A DNA stretch of 27,181 nucleotides from Setaria digitata (lineage: Eukaryota; Nematoda; Chromadorea; Rhabditida; Setariidae): assembly GCA_003640385.1 (NCBI GenBank), contig RCAB01000677.1, forward strand, positions 1 to 27,181. The letters are read 5' to 3'. Position numbers and translations under genes: made by a program. Positions 1 through 10,785 of the stretch are shown piece after piece; the stretch's first letter is position 1; every line of letters starts with the position of its first letter. The notes under the pieces are model-generated. The model saw only the letters and a program-made list of their open reading frames with translations, made no database searches and was not told the DNA's origin.

Positions 1-401
1 TTTTTTTTTGGTTAGCAAGAAATGAGTGAAATTAGACTATACTAGTCAGTACAAACAACTATCCATCCAGCACATCAGTGGCATTCTGTGATATATGCTA
101 AACAGTTAAAAGTTAGTTTGATCAATCTATTAGCTCATCCAGAAATGTATTTAGAATGACAATTCTACGTGATTTGATTATTGTAAATCACGTACGAACA
201 TTCATTTAGATTGCTATCATCATGTTAACTTGTTACGTTAAATTAAACGGTAGCACTGATGAATCCTAATAATAAATATTACAGTGAATGTCATAAATTA
301 TCATAATAATATCATCAATTTTAATTTTTGACATTAAAATTTTGTCATCATATGATAATAACGTATCATTTCAATCAACAAATTGCCAATTTCACGGATG
401 A
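1..401. other. AT-rich non-coding DNA
   Basis: The window opens in a T run. Apart from the inverted repeat at 166-194 I see no coding sequence, RNA gene or mobile element. Confidence 0.6.
166..194. repeat. 10-bp inverted repeat
   Basis: TACGTGATTT (166-175) is matched by AAATCACGTA (185-194) with a 9-nt spacer. It is a perfect stem in otherwise featureless AT-rich DNA. Confidence 0.75.
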
Positions 402-479
402 CATTTTGGCTATGACAAAATGAACTATCAGCTGATAGTTCATTTTGGCTATGACAAAATGAACTATCAGCTGATAGTT
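402..479. repeat. 39-bp tandem repeat, two identical copies, with nested palindromes
   Basis: Copies at 402-440 and 441-479 are identical. Each contains CATTTTG...CAAAATG arms and an 18-bp perfect palindrome centred on CAGCTG. Because the copies abut, bases 416-447 form one 32-bp perfect palindrome. The second copy has only the 18-bp core (462-479). The sequence could extrude a strong hairpin or cruciform. Confidence 0.95.
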
Positions 480-694
480 TTGATCGAAAAAAAANAAAAA
501 AAAAAAAGGAGAAATTCGCTATAATAATTGATAGCATCTTAGCTTATTCATAATTTTAATTCAATTTACGATTATCAGTTCATTCTTCTAGACTCTTTCT
601 CTCAATAATTAATTATTCCTAGCAAGATGTTTCACAATTTCTTTTTTTTTTTTTTTTTTTATTTTCTTTTTAGCTTTTCATTTGAAAACTAAAA
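480..694. other. AT-rich non-coding DNA with ambiguous base
   Basis: An A run containing N at 495 is followed by plain AT-rich sequence and a T run of about 20 ending near 660. No gene is seen. Confidence 0.6.
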
Positions 695-1212
695 AAAAGA
701 AGAAAAAAATTGCATTCCCTAATAAACAATAACCTTTAGCAATCCTTTTCATTGATGATATTATAATTTGGCATTTCTCAGTTTGGCCCAAACAAAATTA
801 AACAAAAGCCGTAAATTAATTGTTTTCATTTCGCATCAAACTATCAAAAAATACATTTCTCTTTTTTCCCTCCTCTCTCTCTCTCTCTCTTCCCCTTATT
901 TTTTCTTTGCATTTTTTTCTCTTTTTATTTTTAAATTGGGTGAAATTTTAGTANAAAAGAAGAAAAAAATTGCATTCCCTAATAAACAATAACCTTTAGC
1001 AATCCTTTTCATTGATGATATTATAATTTGGCATTTCTCAGTTTGGCCCAAACAAAATTAAACAAAAGCCGTAAATTAATTGTTTTCATTTCGCATCAAA
1101 CTATCAAAAAATACATTTCTCTTTTTTCCCTCCTCTCTCTCTCTCTCTCTTCCCCTTATTTTTCTTTGCATTTTTTTCTCTTTTTATTTTTAAATTAGGT
1201 GAAATTTTAGTA
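695..1212. repeat. Near-identical 259-bp direct duplication with N at the junction
   Basis: Copy 1 (695-953) and copy 2 (955-1212) match at an offset of 260. I see one indel in a T run and one G/A substitution, both near the copy ends. Each contains a (CT)n tract (873-890 and 1133-1150). The N at 954 sits exactly between them. This is either a very recent tandem duplication or an assembly or gap-closure artefact. Confidence 0.95.
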
Positions 1213-1845
1213 ATTAATTAGTTTATGTACAAATGTTGGAAATGCTAAATCAAATCAATATTTAAATCGTATTCTGTTAAAAAAAAAAAAAAGAAAAAGA
1301 GCATAAGAAAAATGATTTATGAGATAGTGAATGTTTTATGATGAAAATTTCAATTCAAAATTTCGATAAAACAGTAGCAAATTAGATTTGCAATCCGTTC
1401 ATTTATCATATCATCTGTGGTGATATTCATTATCACGATATCATTTGCCCGATTAGAATCGAGAATTTAAATCTTCTTCTGGTTTTTACATATTTATATG
1501 TTTATTTATTAGTGTATTTTAAAGAATTATTAAATTTAATTGTTAAATTTTAAATTTTAATTGAATTTGCTTTAGAAATCAAATTTATTTAAATCTTTTA
1601 AGAAATTGCTCTTCTCCAGGCTACGCTTTTCACTGCAGCCAAATTATTTCGATTAGACCTTATCATCTTATCAGTTCATGAATTAATTAGTTGCTTATCG
1701 GCTAGCATCGAATTAAACACTTGATAAATGATAACCTTTTATCTTTTTTGCTAAGAATTTGTAAACAAAATTTTAAAAACTTTTACATTTTTGTAATAAT
1801 GAAATTAGTATGAAATTTTAAACAAATTAGTAATTATTCATTGAT

Positions 1846-1940
1846 AAAGAAAGGGCGAAGAGACAGAGAAAGAGGGAGGGTGAGAGATGGACAACAAATT
1901 GATTTATCAAACGAAGAGGAAAGGAAGAAGAAAGAAATGT
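1846..1940 (+). repeat. Polypurine tract
   Basis: Mostly A and G on the + strand, with interspersed GA and GGGAGGG-like runs. A polypyrimidine (CT) tract lies about 80 bp downstream, so the two could pair in a single strand. Confidence 0.6.
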
Positions 1941-2013
1941 AACAAATAATTGATTAAGATGTTAATGAACGATTAAGTACATTTTCGTTAAAATTCCCAT
2001 CCACAGGGGTTCC

Positions 2014-2080
2014 ATTCTCTCTCTCTCTCTCTCCCTCTCTGTTCTACGTCTCTGTCCCTCCATCTTTGTCTCTCTGTGTA
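2014..2080 (+). repeat. (CT)n and polypyrimidine tract
   Basis: A run of CT dinucleotides is followed by imperfect CT/TCTC sequence. No gene overlaps it. Confidence 0.75.
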
Positions 2081-3785
2081 CAAAAGGAAAAGGAAGAGGA
2101 AACGAATTTTCGAGCAGGGAAAAAAATTGCTTTTTTTTTTTAATTTTCTAATATATGTTTGCTTTTAAATCAATCAAAAACAAGGAAAAAAATTTTTTTT
2201 AAGCAATACTTTTTTCACATTTTTTTTTCCTTTTGTTCTTTTTCCCTTTCTTTCCTAAGAAAGTGAAAAGTAAAATTTTTGCTGCCAAAATTAAAATTTT
2301 AACTCATAAAACTTTTTAAGCTGCAAAAAACAGAATAATTTTTTGAGTATTTAATTAAATTTAATTAAAAAAAAATTATTATATATTATCAATGGCTAGA
2401 TGTAAAGTTGTATCTTTTTTTTTCCCATTATTAAATTAATAATTTTTCGACTATTTAGTTAAAGTTAGCTTATGAAGTTGGAAGTTATATTTTCGTTTTG
2501 ATAAATTAATAATGAATTAAAATTGATTTACAAAAATGGATGAAATTAATTGAAAAAAATGGAGAAAAGGGGATGACTAATTACAATATTTGTATAAAAT
2601 TATAAAATTATCAAAAAATTCAAAAAAGAAAAATTACTACAAACTGTAAGAAATTTGAAACATCTAAGGATGTTTGTTTCCTCATTTTTAATTAAATTAA
2701 TTATTATCAAGAAAAAAGAAAAAAAGTGACTATTTATTTATCATTGGTGATTAAAATTGTTTAAGTGTTTGCTTAATGGATTAATAGGATGAGCAATATC
2801 CGAGATTTAATAGTATGTATTCAATAACTTTTTGGATGATATATGATTTGGCTAATTAATTGATTAAACAATTGATTAACACTTTCATTTCTATAATATT
2901 AGCTAACATATTCTCTGATATTCTCATTTCCGTACTATTGTAAAATTAATCAAAACTTAACCTTTTCATTTGCAATATCTTTCCTAATCCAAATGTACCT
3001 GTTAAATTTCCATTAAATTTTATACCATTTATTTCAAAACTTTTTCCAACTTTTATCCACACACAAGTAATTTAACTTTTCCAAAATTTTCCACGTATTT
3101 CTGTAAATGAATCTCACGCTTCAGTCTTACGTATTCCACTCTCCTTTCATTCTCTTCACCTTCAAATTGTTGCTACATTTTTTTTTTTGTCTTCTCATTA
3201 CCGCTTCTATTGCATTAACTACTACCCAAATTGCCATTTACACTTGAAAATTAAAAATTGTATATTTTTATCTAAAAGAAAAAAAAAGAAAAAAAAACAA
3301 AAAAAAAAAAAAGAAAAAAGAAAGAATACCATTTCGGCAATAATAATAATAATAGTAAATGCTTAACAAGGCAAGACATTACTATCATCCTCCCACCTGT
3401 TCGAATCATTCTCAATCTCCCGTTCAATACTCATTACATGCTCGGCTACCTGTTCTCATTATCAGTACAACAAACTCTTTCAAACATATAATTCCATTTT
3501 TTTTTTTCCTTTCTTTTTCTTTTTTTTTTTCTGGAATAAACTTTCTTTTACCGGTTATTTCTACCGGATAAATAATTGATGTTGTCTTTCTTTTCCTCTT
3601 CAAATGTCAACTTTTTCATTTTATAATTTAGATAAAAAAAAAAAAAAAAATAACGAAAAAAAAAACATGAGGCGACGTTTTATTGCTTAAAGTGATGCCC
3701 ACCGGAAATTGCCTGTCCTCCGTTTCGGTTGAATTGTTATCTTTCAAATATGCATATCGGTTAATTTTTCTTTTTCATTTGTTAA

Positions 3786-3823
3786 TTATTATTATTATTA
3801 TTATCAACTGTTAATTGTTAATT

Positions 3824-3891
<68 letters not shown>

Positions 3892-3911
3892 TAATAATAA
3901 TAATAATAATA
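3786..3911. repeat. (ATT)n followed by long (AAT)n microsatellite
   Basis: A short (ATT)n run (3786-3803) is followed after about 22 bp by a nearly pure (AAT)n array (3826-3911) with one CAA interruption. The two runs are complementary and could fold back on each other. Confidence 0.95.
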
Positions 3912-4019
3912 TTGCTGTTATTATTTGTTATTATTCTATTGGTATTTTCTGATGTTTATCAGTTATAGTAATAATTTGAAGCATCAAATTTTATCACTTG
4001 TTTTTCTCCAAAAAATTTA

Positions 4020-4275
4020 TCCTCAGCATTTTCTTATCATTTCTCGGTGTTGATTTTCATTTGGTTTTAATTTTAATCTCTGTTCTTATCAGATCGTAAA
4101 TGTTAATTTCTAATTTGGTTTTTATTGTTAGTTTTCATTTCAGTGTATATTCTTATCAGCTCTTAATATTTAATTTTCAGTTTCGCTTTAGTTCAACTCC
4201 TACGCTTATCAATTTTTCAATTCAATTTTAGCTCATTTCCTTATCAGTTTCAGCTCAATTTTTATTGCCAGTTTT
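4020..4275 (+). repeat. Diverged repeat block containing CTTATC(A/G)
   Basis: Degenerate segments recur, each with (T/C)NCTTATCA near 4031, 4084, 4151, 4204 and 4239, followed by T-rich AATTTT-type sequence. The minus strand reads TGATAAG, a GATA-factor-type site. The block is probably decayed tandem sequence. Confidence 0.4.
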
Positions 4276-6100
4276 CGATGCATTTTCTCGACAATTAACA
4301 ACACCTAATGCTAGTTATTTTTTAATTTGATTAAATTTTAATTTATGTATGTGTTTTTTTTTTGTATTAATTTTTAACAATAATATTTTTTTTATTTCTC
4401 GTCAGTTCTTGTCATTTCTTTTTTTTTTGTTTTTTTAGACCTAATATTACGGTACATGTAAGGAAGCAAGCAACTGTTGCGATAATATGAACAGATTAGA
4501 AATAACCCGATAATAACAGTCGGCTAATTAGCATTTGTCGGTTTAATTGATTACATGTCCTGCAACGGTCAACAGATTTTTAGATTAGATAGATATCTTC
4601 TTCTATCTAATTGTAAGGGTATGAGTTCAGTTTACACTTCACTTTCCATCTATTCCACTCATTCCTTTTTTTTTTTTTTTTTACTTATTTGTTTACTTAC
4701 TTATTTACCTATTTACTACTTTCTTATTTGCTCACTTCCGCTTTCTACTTCCTAATTATCTTCCTATTGTTCTATTTTAATTACGCAATAATCTATTTTC
4801 ATTTTATTAGCATTAATTTCATTTGAACCCAAATAATTAATATAACGATATTTTTACCATATGTAAAATTTTTTTTTCCCCCACTTATTATTGATCTTCA
4901 AATAATTAGTTTATTATATAGAAATCAAATAAGATGATTTTGAGCTTGGTAAAAATTTGAAACTTTATTATCACTAATTACCGATTGTAATGTGAGATAA
5001 TAAATAATTTACACTTCTGTTATTTCACATCTTTTCAAGTTTGTCAGTGAATTCAAACATAAATAGATTAATTAATTAATTAAATAATACTGGAACTAAT
5101 GATTGTTTTTCACTGCATCCAATTTACCGGTACAGTATCATTTCTTTTTTCCTCTTATTAGGAACTTTTTCAAATTATGGCTTCTGTTATAATAAATCTT
5201 CATGGATAGTAAAAAATTTTAAGTGATAAATAATTTTGCAGAAAAAAAGAGAGAAAAAGAAAAGTAATGATAGAAATATTTTAAAAAATTTTAAAATGGT
5301 AGTCGAAATGAAATTTGTCAATTTCATTTTCATCATCTATTTGATACGGTACTTTTCACCTTGCAAGTACAAAGAACCAACAAAACCGGTACCAACTAAA
5401 TTCATTTTTTTCTTTTTTTTTTTTGCTAACGAAATTAAACGTTTTTTTTTTACTATCCATTACAAGTAAAATTCATTTCCGTTCGTTAATTAAATATATC
5501 AATTTCTTTTTTTCCACTTTTATTGTCACTGCATACAAATTTCTTACATCAAGAATCATATAATATTAACGTTATTAGCATTAACACAGTATTCATTTTA
5601 ATTTGCCAGATAAACATTTATAAATAGTAATTTTACTAAAACAATAACATTAGCAATAGCTTTTTTTTTTTTTTTTTTTTATTTCTTACAATAAAAAATT
5701 TTCTTCAACTATAAACATTTTCTAATAAATAACACAAAATTTTTTGCAATGATTAATAATTTTTAAATTATTTTAAGTTATCATTAAACAAAATATGAAT
5801 AAATTGTATTTTAATTAATTCATACCAATTCTTGCATATCATTAATTTTATTCGTTTTTTTTCTGACAAATTAATAATTGATTAATATATTCCAATTGAG
5901 TTTTTCCATGTGTACATATATATCAGTTCTAAAATTACTACTAATTAATTTCGCAAACAATTAAAATAAGCAAATTTCTCATTAATTCCATTTTTTTTTC
6001 TCTCTCTCTCTTTTTTAAAAAGAAAATTTACTTGTACTATTTTTTCTTTTCTTTCTTTCTTTCTTCTTAAAAATTATAATTTACCTGTATTATTGGTATT
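4276..6100. other. AT-rich non-coding DNA
   Basis: Poly-T runs (for example 4664-4681 and 5661-5680) and plain AT-rich sequence. The short open frames are Phe- or Lys-rich homopolymer translations. No gene or RNA is supported. Confidence 0.55.
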
Positions 6101-6109
6101 AATAGTATT

Positions 6110-6440
6110 TGTTTTTCTTTCTTCCTTTTTTTTCCTTTAAATATATTTGTTTATCATGAAAAAAAAAAAAAATGAATTCAGAGTTTTCACGTCTGTTCAT
6201 TTTTTTGTTTTTAAATTCACTAATTAAATATCAAAAATAATTATAATTCACAAATATTATTTGTGAATTATCTTTCTTTCTCTCGTTTCCTCTTTTTTTT
6301 TTTTCTCCATCATATTTTTTTATCATTAAAAAAAATGATAATAATACCAAAACTTTTATTTCTTTATTTTCATTTTTTTGTTTTTGCTTCTGAACTCATT
6401 AATTGATATCAAATAATGAGAGCATTGATTAGATTGATTG
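6110..6440. repeat. Diverged tandem duplication, period about 170 bp
   Basis: A segment with a T/C-rich start, a TTATCAT-plus-A run, a CATTTTTTTG-T run and CTCATTAATTGATATC-like sequence occurs twice: about 6115-6240 and about 6280-6418. The match is strongest at CATTTTTTTGTTTTT and the following 30 bases. Confidence 0.5.
6243..6271. repeat. 13-bp perfect inverted repeat with 3-nt loop
   Basis: ATAATTCACAAAT (6243-6255) pairs with ATTTGTGAATTAT (6259-6271) around ATT. A strong hairpin is possible. It is not followed by a T run on either strand that would suggest a terminator role. Confidence 0.85.
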
Positions 6441-6830
6441 CATCAGAAGGACCACAAAAATGCTTCTTCGTCGTCTTCTTATTGTTGCTTCTTTTCTTTT
6501 CATTTTTCTTTCTTTTTTTTTTTTTTTTCTTTTTTGCTGAAGCAATAAAAACAAATGACATAATACAGAAGATGGAAAAGAAAGTAATATATTTGTTAAC
6601 GAGCAGAATAATCATATCGGAATTGCTTCTGATTGGCAAATCGTTTTTCACCTTGCAGAAGAAAAGGAAGGAAAAAAAAAGTATGCCGAAATGTGCTTGC
6701 TATATGCCGAAATATGCTACTAAACTTAATGACTGAAATGAAAGGAAGACAGATAAGGAGAGGAGAATTATTCATTACTGTTAAAAATAAAAAAAAAAAA
6801 AAAAATGATAAAATTATTAACAGAATAATG
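6441..6830. other. Non-coding; moderately complex sequence with homopolymers
   Basis: A complex stretch around 6420-6480 and 6540-6740 gives overlapping open frames on both strands. They consist largely of Phe, Lys or Asn runs, and I do not regard them as genes. Confidence 0.45.
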
Positions 6831-6833
6831 ATA

Positions 6834-7015
6834 AAAGTGTTAATTGAATGTATATGTGAAATAGATGTAAAAAAAAAAAAAAAAAAAGAGAGTGCAATTA
6901 ATTATAATTGTATTAGTAAAATAAATACATATGAAAAGAGTGTAATTAATTATAATTACTAATGTGAAATATATACAAAAAAAAAAATCATTAATTATAA
7001 TTATAAAATAAATTT
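6834..7015. repeat. Diverged tandem repeat, period about 50 bp
   Basis: Units starting near 6836, 6892, 6941 and 6988 share GTGTAATTAATTATAATT followed by GTGAAATA-type sequence and an A run. The two central copies are the most alike. Confidence 0.6.
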
Positions 7016-7391
7016 TAAAAGTATCATGATTTTTTCCTACGTTTGTTCATCTTTTGGGGCTAATCCACCAATGTATTACCAATTCCCGCTCTATCGGTGT
7101 TTTTTTTTTTCGGTTTTTTCAGGTTTTTTTTTTTTTGCAATCTTACCCCCTGTTGTTTTATTATTTCTGACTTTTCGTCCCTCCTCATTTAACACTTTTT
7201 TTTTCCTTTTCATTAATTACTTCTTAATTATCTTATTTTCAGAAGTGTTGTCTCTCGTACTCATTCCTACTTTTAGTTTAGCTCTTAGAAAGTATATCAT
7301 TAACTTTCCCAGCCTATGATATAAGGTGTTGATTGAATTAGTGGACGAATCGCAGCATGATGTATATTTTATTCCATCCTACCGTTATTAA
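7016..7391. other. T-rich sequence with a 97-codon open frame, probably not a gene
   Basis: A frame at 7026-7319 on the + strand starts with ATG and is hydrophobic and Phe-rich. It arises from T runs. No splice structure, family or codon pattern supports translation. Confidence 0.4.
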
Positions 7392-7517
7392 TTATCCCAA
7401 TCATTGGCATTTATATTTTATGTGATTTAAAAGACGAATGCTCAGTTATCTCATTTTTTAATATTTAATTCTGAACTGTTATTGTTATTATCATTATTAT
7501 TATTGTTATTATTATTT

Positions 7518-7567
<50 letters not shown>

Positions 7568-7667
7568 TATTATTATTATTATTATTATATTATTATAATT
7601 ATTATTATTTCTCAAATCATTAACAGTTATCCCAATCATTGGCATTTATATTTTATGTGATTTAAAA
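7392..7667. repeat. 41-bp direct repeats flanking an (ATT)n microsatellite
   Basis: Copies at 7392-7432 and 7627-7667 are identical over 41 bp, 235 bp apart. An (ATT)n/(TTA)n array (about 7483-7608) lies between them. Downstream of each copy is TTCTGAACTG followed by TTATTGTTAT-type sequence, so the unit is a larger diverged tandem duplication. Confidence 0.92.
7483..7608. repeat. (ATT)n microsatellite
   Basis: An almost uninterrupted ATT/TTA run. Its minus-strand translation is a meaningless poly-Asn frame. Confidence 0.95.
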
Positions 7668-9110
7668 ATTTTTATAAGAACGTGTTCAACCATCACTTTC
7701 TTCACATTCAGTTCTGAACTGCGAACTGTCACTATTATTGTTATCATTATCATTATCACTAATCTCCTTATTATTTCAAATTTGAATCTCTTCCTATTAG
7801 TTATTTCTGAAAAGCCTTCTTTAAAAAATAATAATAATAAGAATTTATTTTTATTAAAATTGATCTCACTTTCGTCATTATCTGATATAAGTGAATTGAT
7901 CATTAATGAAAGTTGATATGATATTATTAATAATCAGAATAAAAATTCAAAATAAGTTGTCCATATTAATTTAATTTTGTAATTAGAACAATATAGGAGA
8001 CATGTTTACATTTATAATCAGTGCGTTAGATCTGGTGTGATTGATACTATCAATATTAATGAATGTATCATCAATAAATTGTGTCAGTTTTAATTTTATC
8101 AAATTTCATAATATTGATTAGCTGTTAATTTTAGTTTAATTTTTACAATTATCACAAGATATGATGTTATACATATATAATTTATTATCGATGAAAATCA
8201 AATCTTCTATCCCAGTTACGGCAGAACTATTGATCGATTACGTTAATTTTACTTTAATCAAATTTTATAATAAACAGAAAAAAATGAAAAAAAAATTAAT
8301 TTGTAAAATAAATGAATGACTGATAACGAAGCGAAGAAAAAAAAAAGCATAAAATTTGAGAATATTTGTAAAATTTATATGATAAAAAGAGAAAAGGGAA
8401 GGAAAGGCAAAAGCAATACTTAACCGTTCAACAATCTTTTTTGAGATAATAATTTTTCTTTCCATTATTGTATTGTTGTTAGAGCAAAGAAGTTAAGATG
8501 AGAAGTGTGTATACAATAAGAGGATGAATGGAATACAAATAACAAAATGCTCATCTTATATGGGATAATCATCAATCCCAATTCTACAATAAATCACTTC
8601 ACACTTCATTTACATACCGTAATTTTTTTTTCTTTTTGTTCATTGTAATTATGTATCAGAAATAATAGTAATAATAATAGTATTAATAATCCCACTTCTA
8701 TTTTAACAAAATCTTATTTTTTTTTCCGCTCTTTTCTTTATCTTTTTAACATCAAAAAAAAAAGAAAATTCTTTCTAAAAGATAAAATGACGATAAATAT
8801 AATAGGAATCAGAAATGATAATAGGAGATTATCCATACGTTTTTCCTGCATTAGTATCAGAAGGACCAAAATGTGCAGAATAGATTCTTCATTTTCTTCT
8901 AATTCATGATTCCTTCCTTTTCACTTTTGCCTATTTTCTTTTTCATCAATTGTTTTCCATTCATCAATCAATGAATAAAATGAATAAATTTTGAATGAAG
9001 AAAAAAAAAAAAAAAACGAGCAGGAAAAATAATAATGAAAATAATAATTATAATAGTAAGCTGATAATCACTGCTTCGGTAACGTCTTCTTCCTCCCTAC
9101 CCCATCTTTA
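7668..9110. other. AT-rich non-coding DNA
   Basis: No gene is seen. The right part of the 7.4-7.8 kb duplication (TTCTGAACTG near 7710, then TTATCATTATCA) lies at its start. Around 8855 ATCAGAAGGACCAAAATG echoes the sequence near 6444. Confidence 0.5.
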
Positions 9111-9117
9111 TAATACC

Positions 9118-9195
9118 ACTATTATATTATTATTATTGTTATTATGATTATTATTATTATCATTATCATTACTTTTACTATTATTATTATTCCAA
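9118..9195. repeat. Imperfect (ATT)/(ATC) microsatellite
   Basis: Interrupted ATTATTATT and TTATCATTATC units. Confidence 0.8.
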
Positions 9196-9429
9196 ATAAT
9201 TGAATAGGATTAGTATCTTTTATTTATTCAATTCATCTTTACATCCTATTACTTTTCGGTCTTGTTTCATCAAGAATTCATCTATTGTACTACATTAATC
9301 GTATATGCATTTATTTTTGCATAACAATAATTAATCAAAAATCTTTGCTACCATTTTTTTTTTTTTTTTTTTTAACAAATAAAATTAGAATATCTTTTGT
9401 ATTGCAAAATTGCAATATTTATTCAATAC

Positions 9430-9900
9430 GTAGTAGTAGTAACAATGATAATAATTTTAAGCTATTTTTTTTTTCTTGAAATTCATATGCAGATCTTATA
9501 ATTATTATCAATTCGGTTTGGATATTATCATTCATTAATTAAAATATCAGTATGTGAGAATATTTTAATTTTTGTTTTTTTTTTTGAAATTTATGTTCAA
9601 ATATTTAAATTATTATCAATTAAAACTTCATTATGTTGTTTTATGGTAATCAATACATATAGCAATAATAATAATAGTAATTTTAAGTTTTTTTTAAAAA
9701 TTTGTATTCGAATAATTTGATTATTATTAGCTCATCTTGGATTTTATGAATTATTAATGTGAAAAATCATTTTATCATTTTAACTAAACATTTTTTCCTT
9801 CCCTTTTTTTAGTAATCAATTTTAACTTTAAAATTATATTCGAACAATTAACAAAACTTTGGCATTTTTTATTTATTGCATTGTTGAAGAAAAAATTTAT
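9430..9900. repeat. Diverged tandem repeat block, period about 110-130 bp
   Basis: Segments with TAATTTTAAG, a T run, then AAATT(T/C)(A/G)TATTCGAATAATT and ATTATTATCAATT recur near 9451, 9570, 9680 and 9820. A further copy of the core (AACTTTAAAGTATACTCGAA) is near 10390. Confidence 0.45.
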
Positions 9901-10660
9901 ATTTAATGATCTGATCAATTAACATCACATAATAATTGATTAAGCTTCTATTGCATCATAACCAATTTACGTTTATGATAGTGAATTGATTACTGTTATA
10001 AACTTTTTGTTATCAATTCACCGACAAAAATGAATATTTTCCTAAAATTTTCTCCTATATTTGTATGTTTTTATACCAGTGTATATGGGAGAAATTGTAT
10101 TACTTGAGATAGCAATTATAATATAGAAGAAAAAATATAATTAATACAAAATGATGATTGACTCTATGATATTTTTATAATTACTTATTAATTATCCCTC
10201 TTAATACAATTTGATCCAATTATTATTAAGTTATTGTCGATTATTGTTATTATTATTATTAATTATTATTATTTAAATATTGCTACTGTCAATCATTACC
10301 GTGTAACTTGATATAATAAGTGATAAAATTATCGTTTAAAAAATTAGTTATAATGTTGTAACTCATTATGATTAAGGATTTTTCCATAATTAACTTTAAA
10401 GTATACTCGAATGATTAAAGTAACTTCTACATTTTTAACTGACAATAACCGACCATTAAGCAAAAAGCCTTTGTGTTGATGATGTTGTTGTAATGATGAT
10501 AATTTCGATATCATTAAATTATCGTCAAGGGAGTAATCAGTAAGACTTATAAACTTATTTCATATATCGATACATACATTCATTTTTCACATTTACTATA
10601 ATTCTTATTGACAGCAGCAATTGGTCTAGCAAGCCAAGTAAGTATTCAGCTGGCTAAGTA
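9901..10660. other. AT-rich non-coding DNA
   Basis: No gene is seen. It includes a short (ATT)n run near 10242-10273 and one more copy of the 9.4-9.9 kb repeat core near 10390-10435. Confidence 0.5.
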
Positions 10661-10667
10661 GTCAGAA

Positions 10668-10785
10668 GTGGAACGGATGGGATGGCCAGATAGCCGGTTA
10701 TTCTAGTGGACGGATTGGATGACTGGATGAATGGACGGAATAGATGACTGAACGGATGGACTGGATGAATGATTCGCTGATTACA
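10668..10785 (+). repeat. GC-richer degenerate GGAT/GAAT/GACT repeat
   Basis: Tetranucleotide-like units GGAT, GACT, GAAT and GACG recur in irregular order, for example GACTGGATGAATGGACGG. The block is far richer in G than its surroundings and lacks an open frame. Confidence 0.75.

Larger units (their letters stand above)
1213..3780. other. Long non-coding AT-rich region
   Basis: I see no gene. It holds a purine-rich tract (about 1846-1940), a pyrimidine/(CT)n tract (about 2014-2080), A runs near 3276-3330 and 3633-3665, and two slightly GC-richer islands at about 3360-3480 and 3665-3735 that do not resolve into an exon. Confidence 0.55.

Noticed and set aside
3398..3410. TTCGAATC resembling a tRNA T-loop
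   Set aside because: No acceptor stem, anticodon arm or D-arm can be built around it on either strand.
4020..4275. Cluster of GATA-factor sites as an enhancer
   Set aside because: TTATCA/TGATAA words are frequent throughout this AT-rich window. The excess here is not clear without a count against background.
6409..6962. Overlapping frames of 80-109 codons on both strands
   Set aside because: They are dominated by Phe, Lys and Asn runs from homopolymers and are mutually overlapping.
7026..7319. 97-codon hydrophobic frame as a membrane protein
   Set aside because: It is driven by T runs (Phe, Leu, Ile), with no flanking gene signals.
7451..7645. Poly-Asn minus-strand frame suggesting Dictyostelium-like coding
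   Set aside because: It is a pure (ATT)n microsatellite. The window otherwise has long non-coding tracts and exon structure unlike Dictyostelium.
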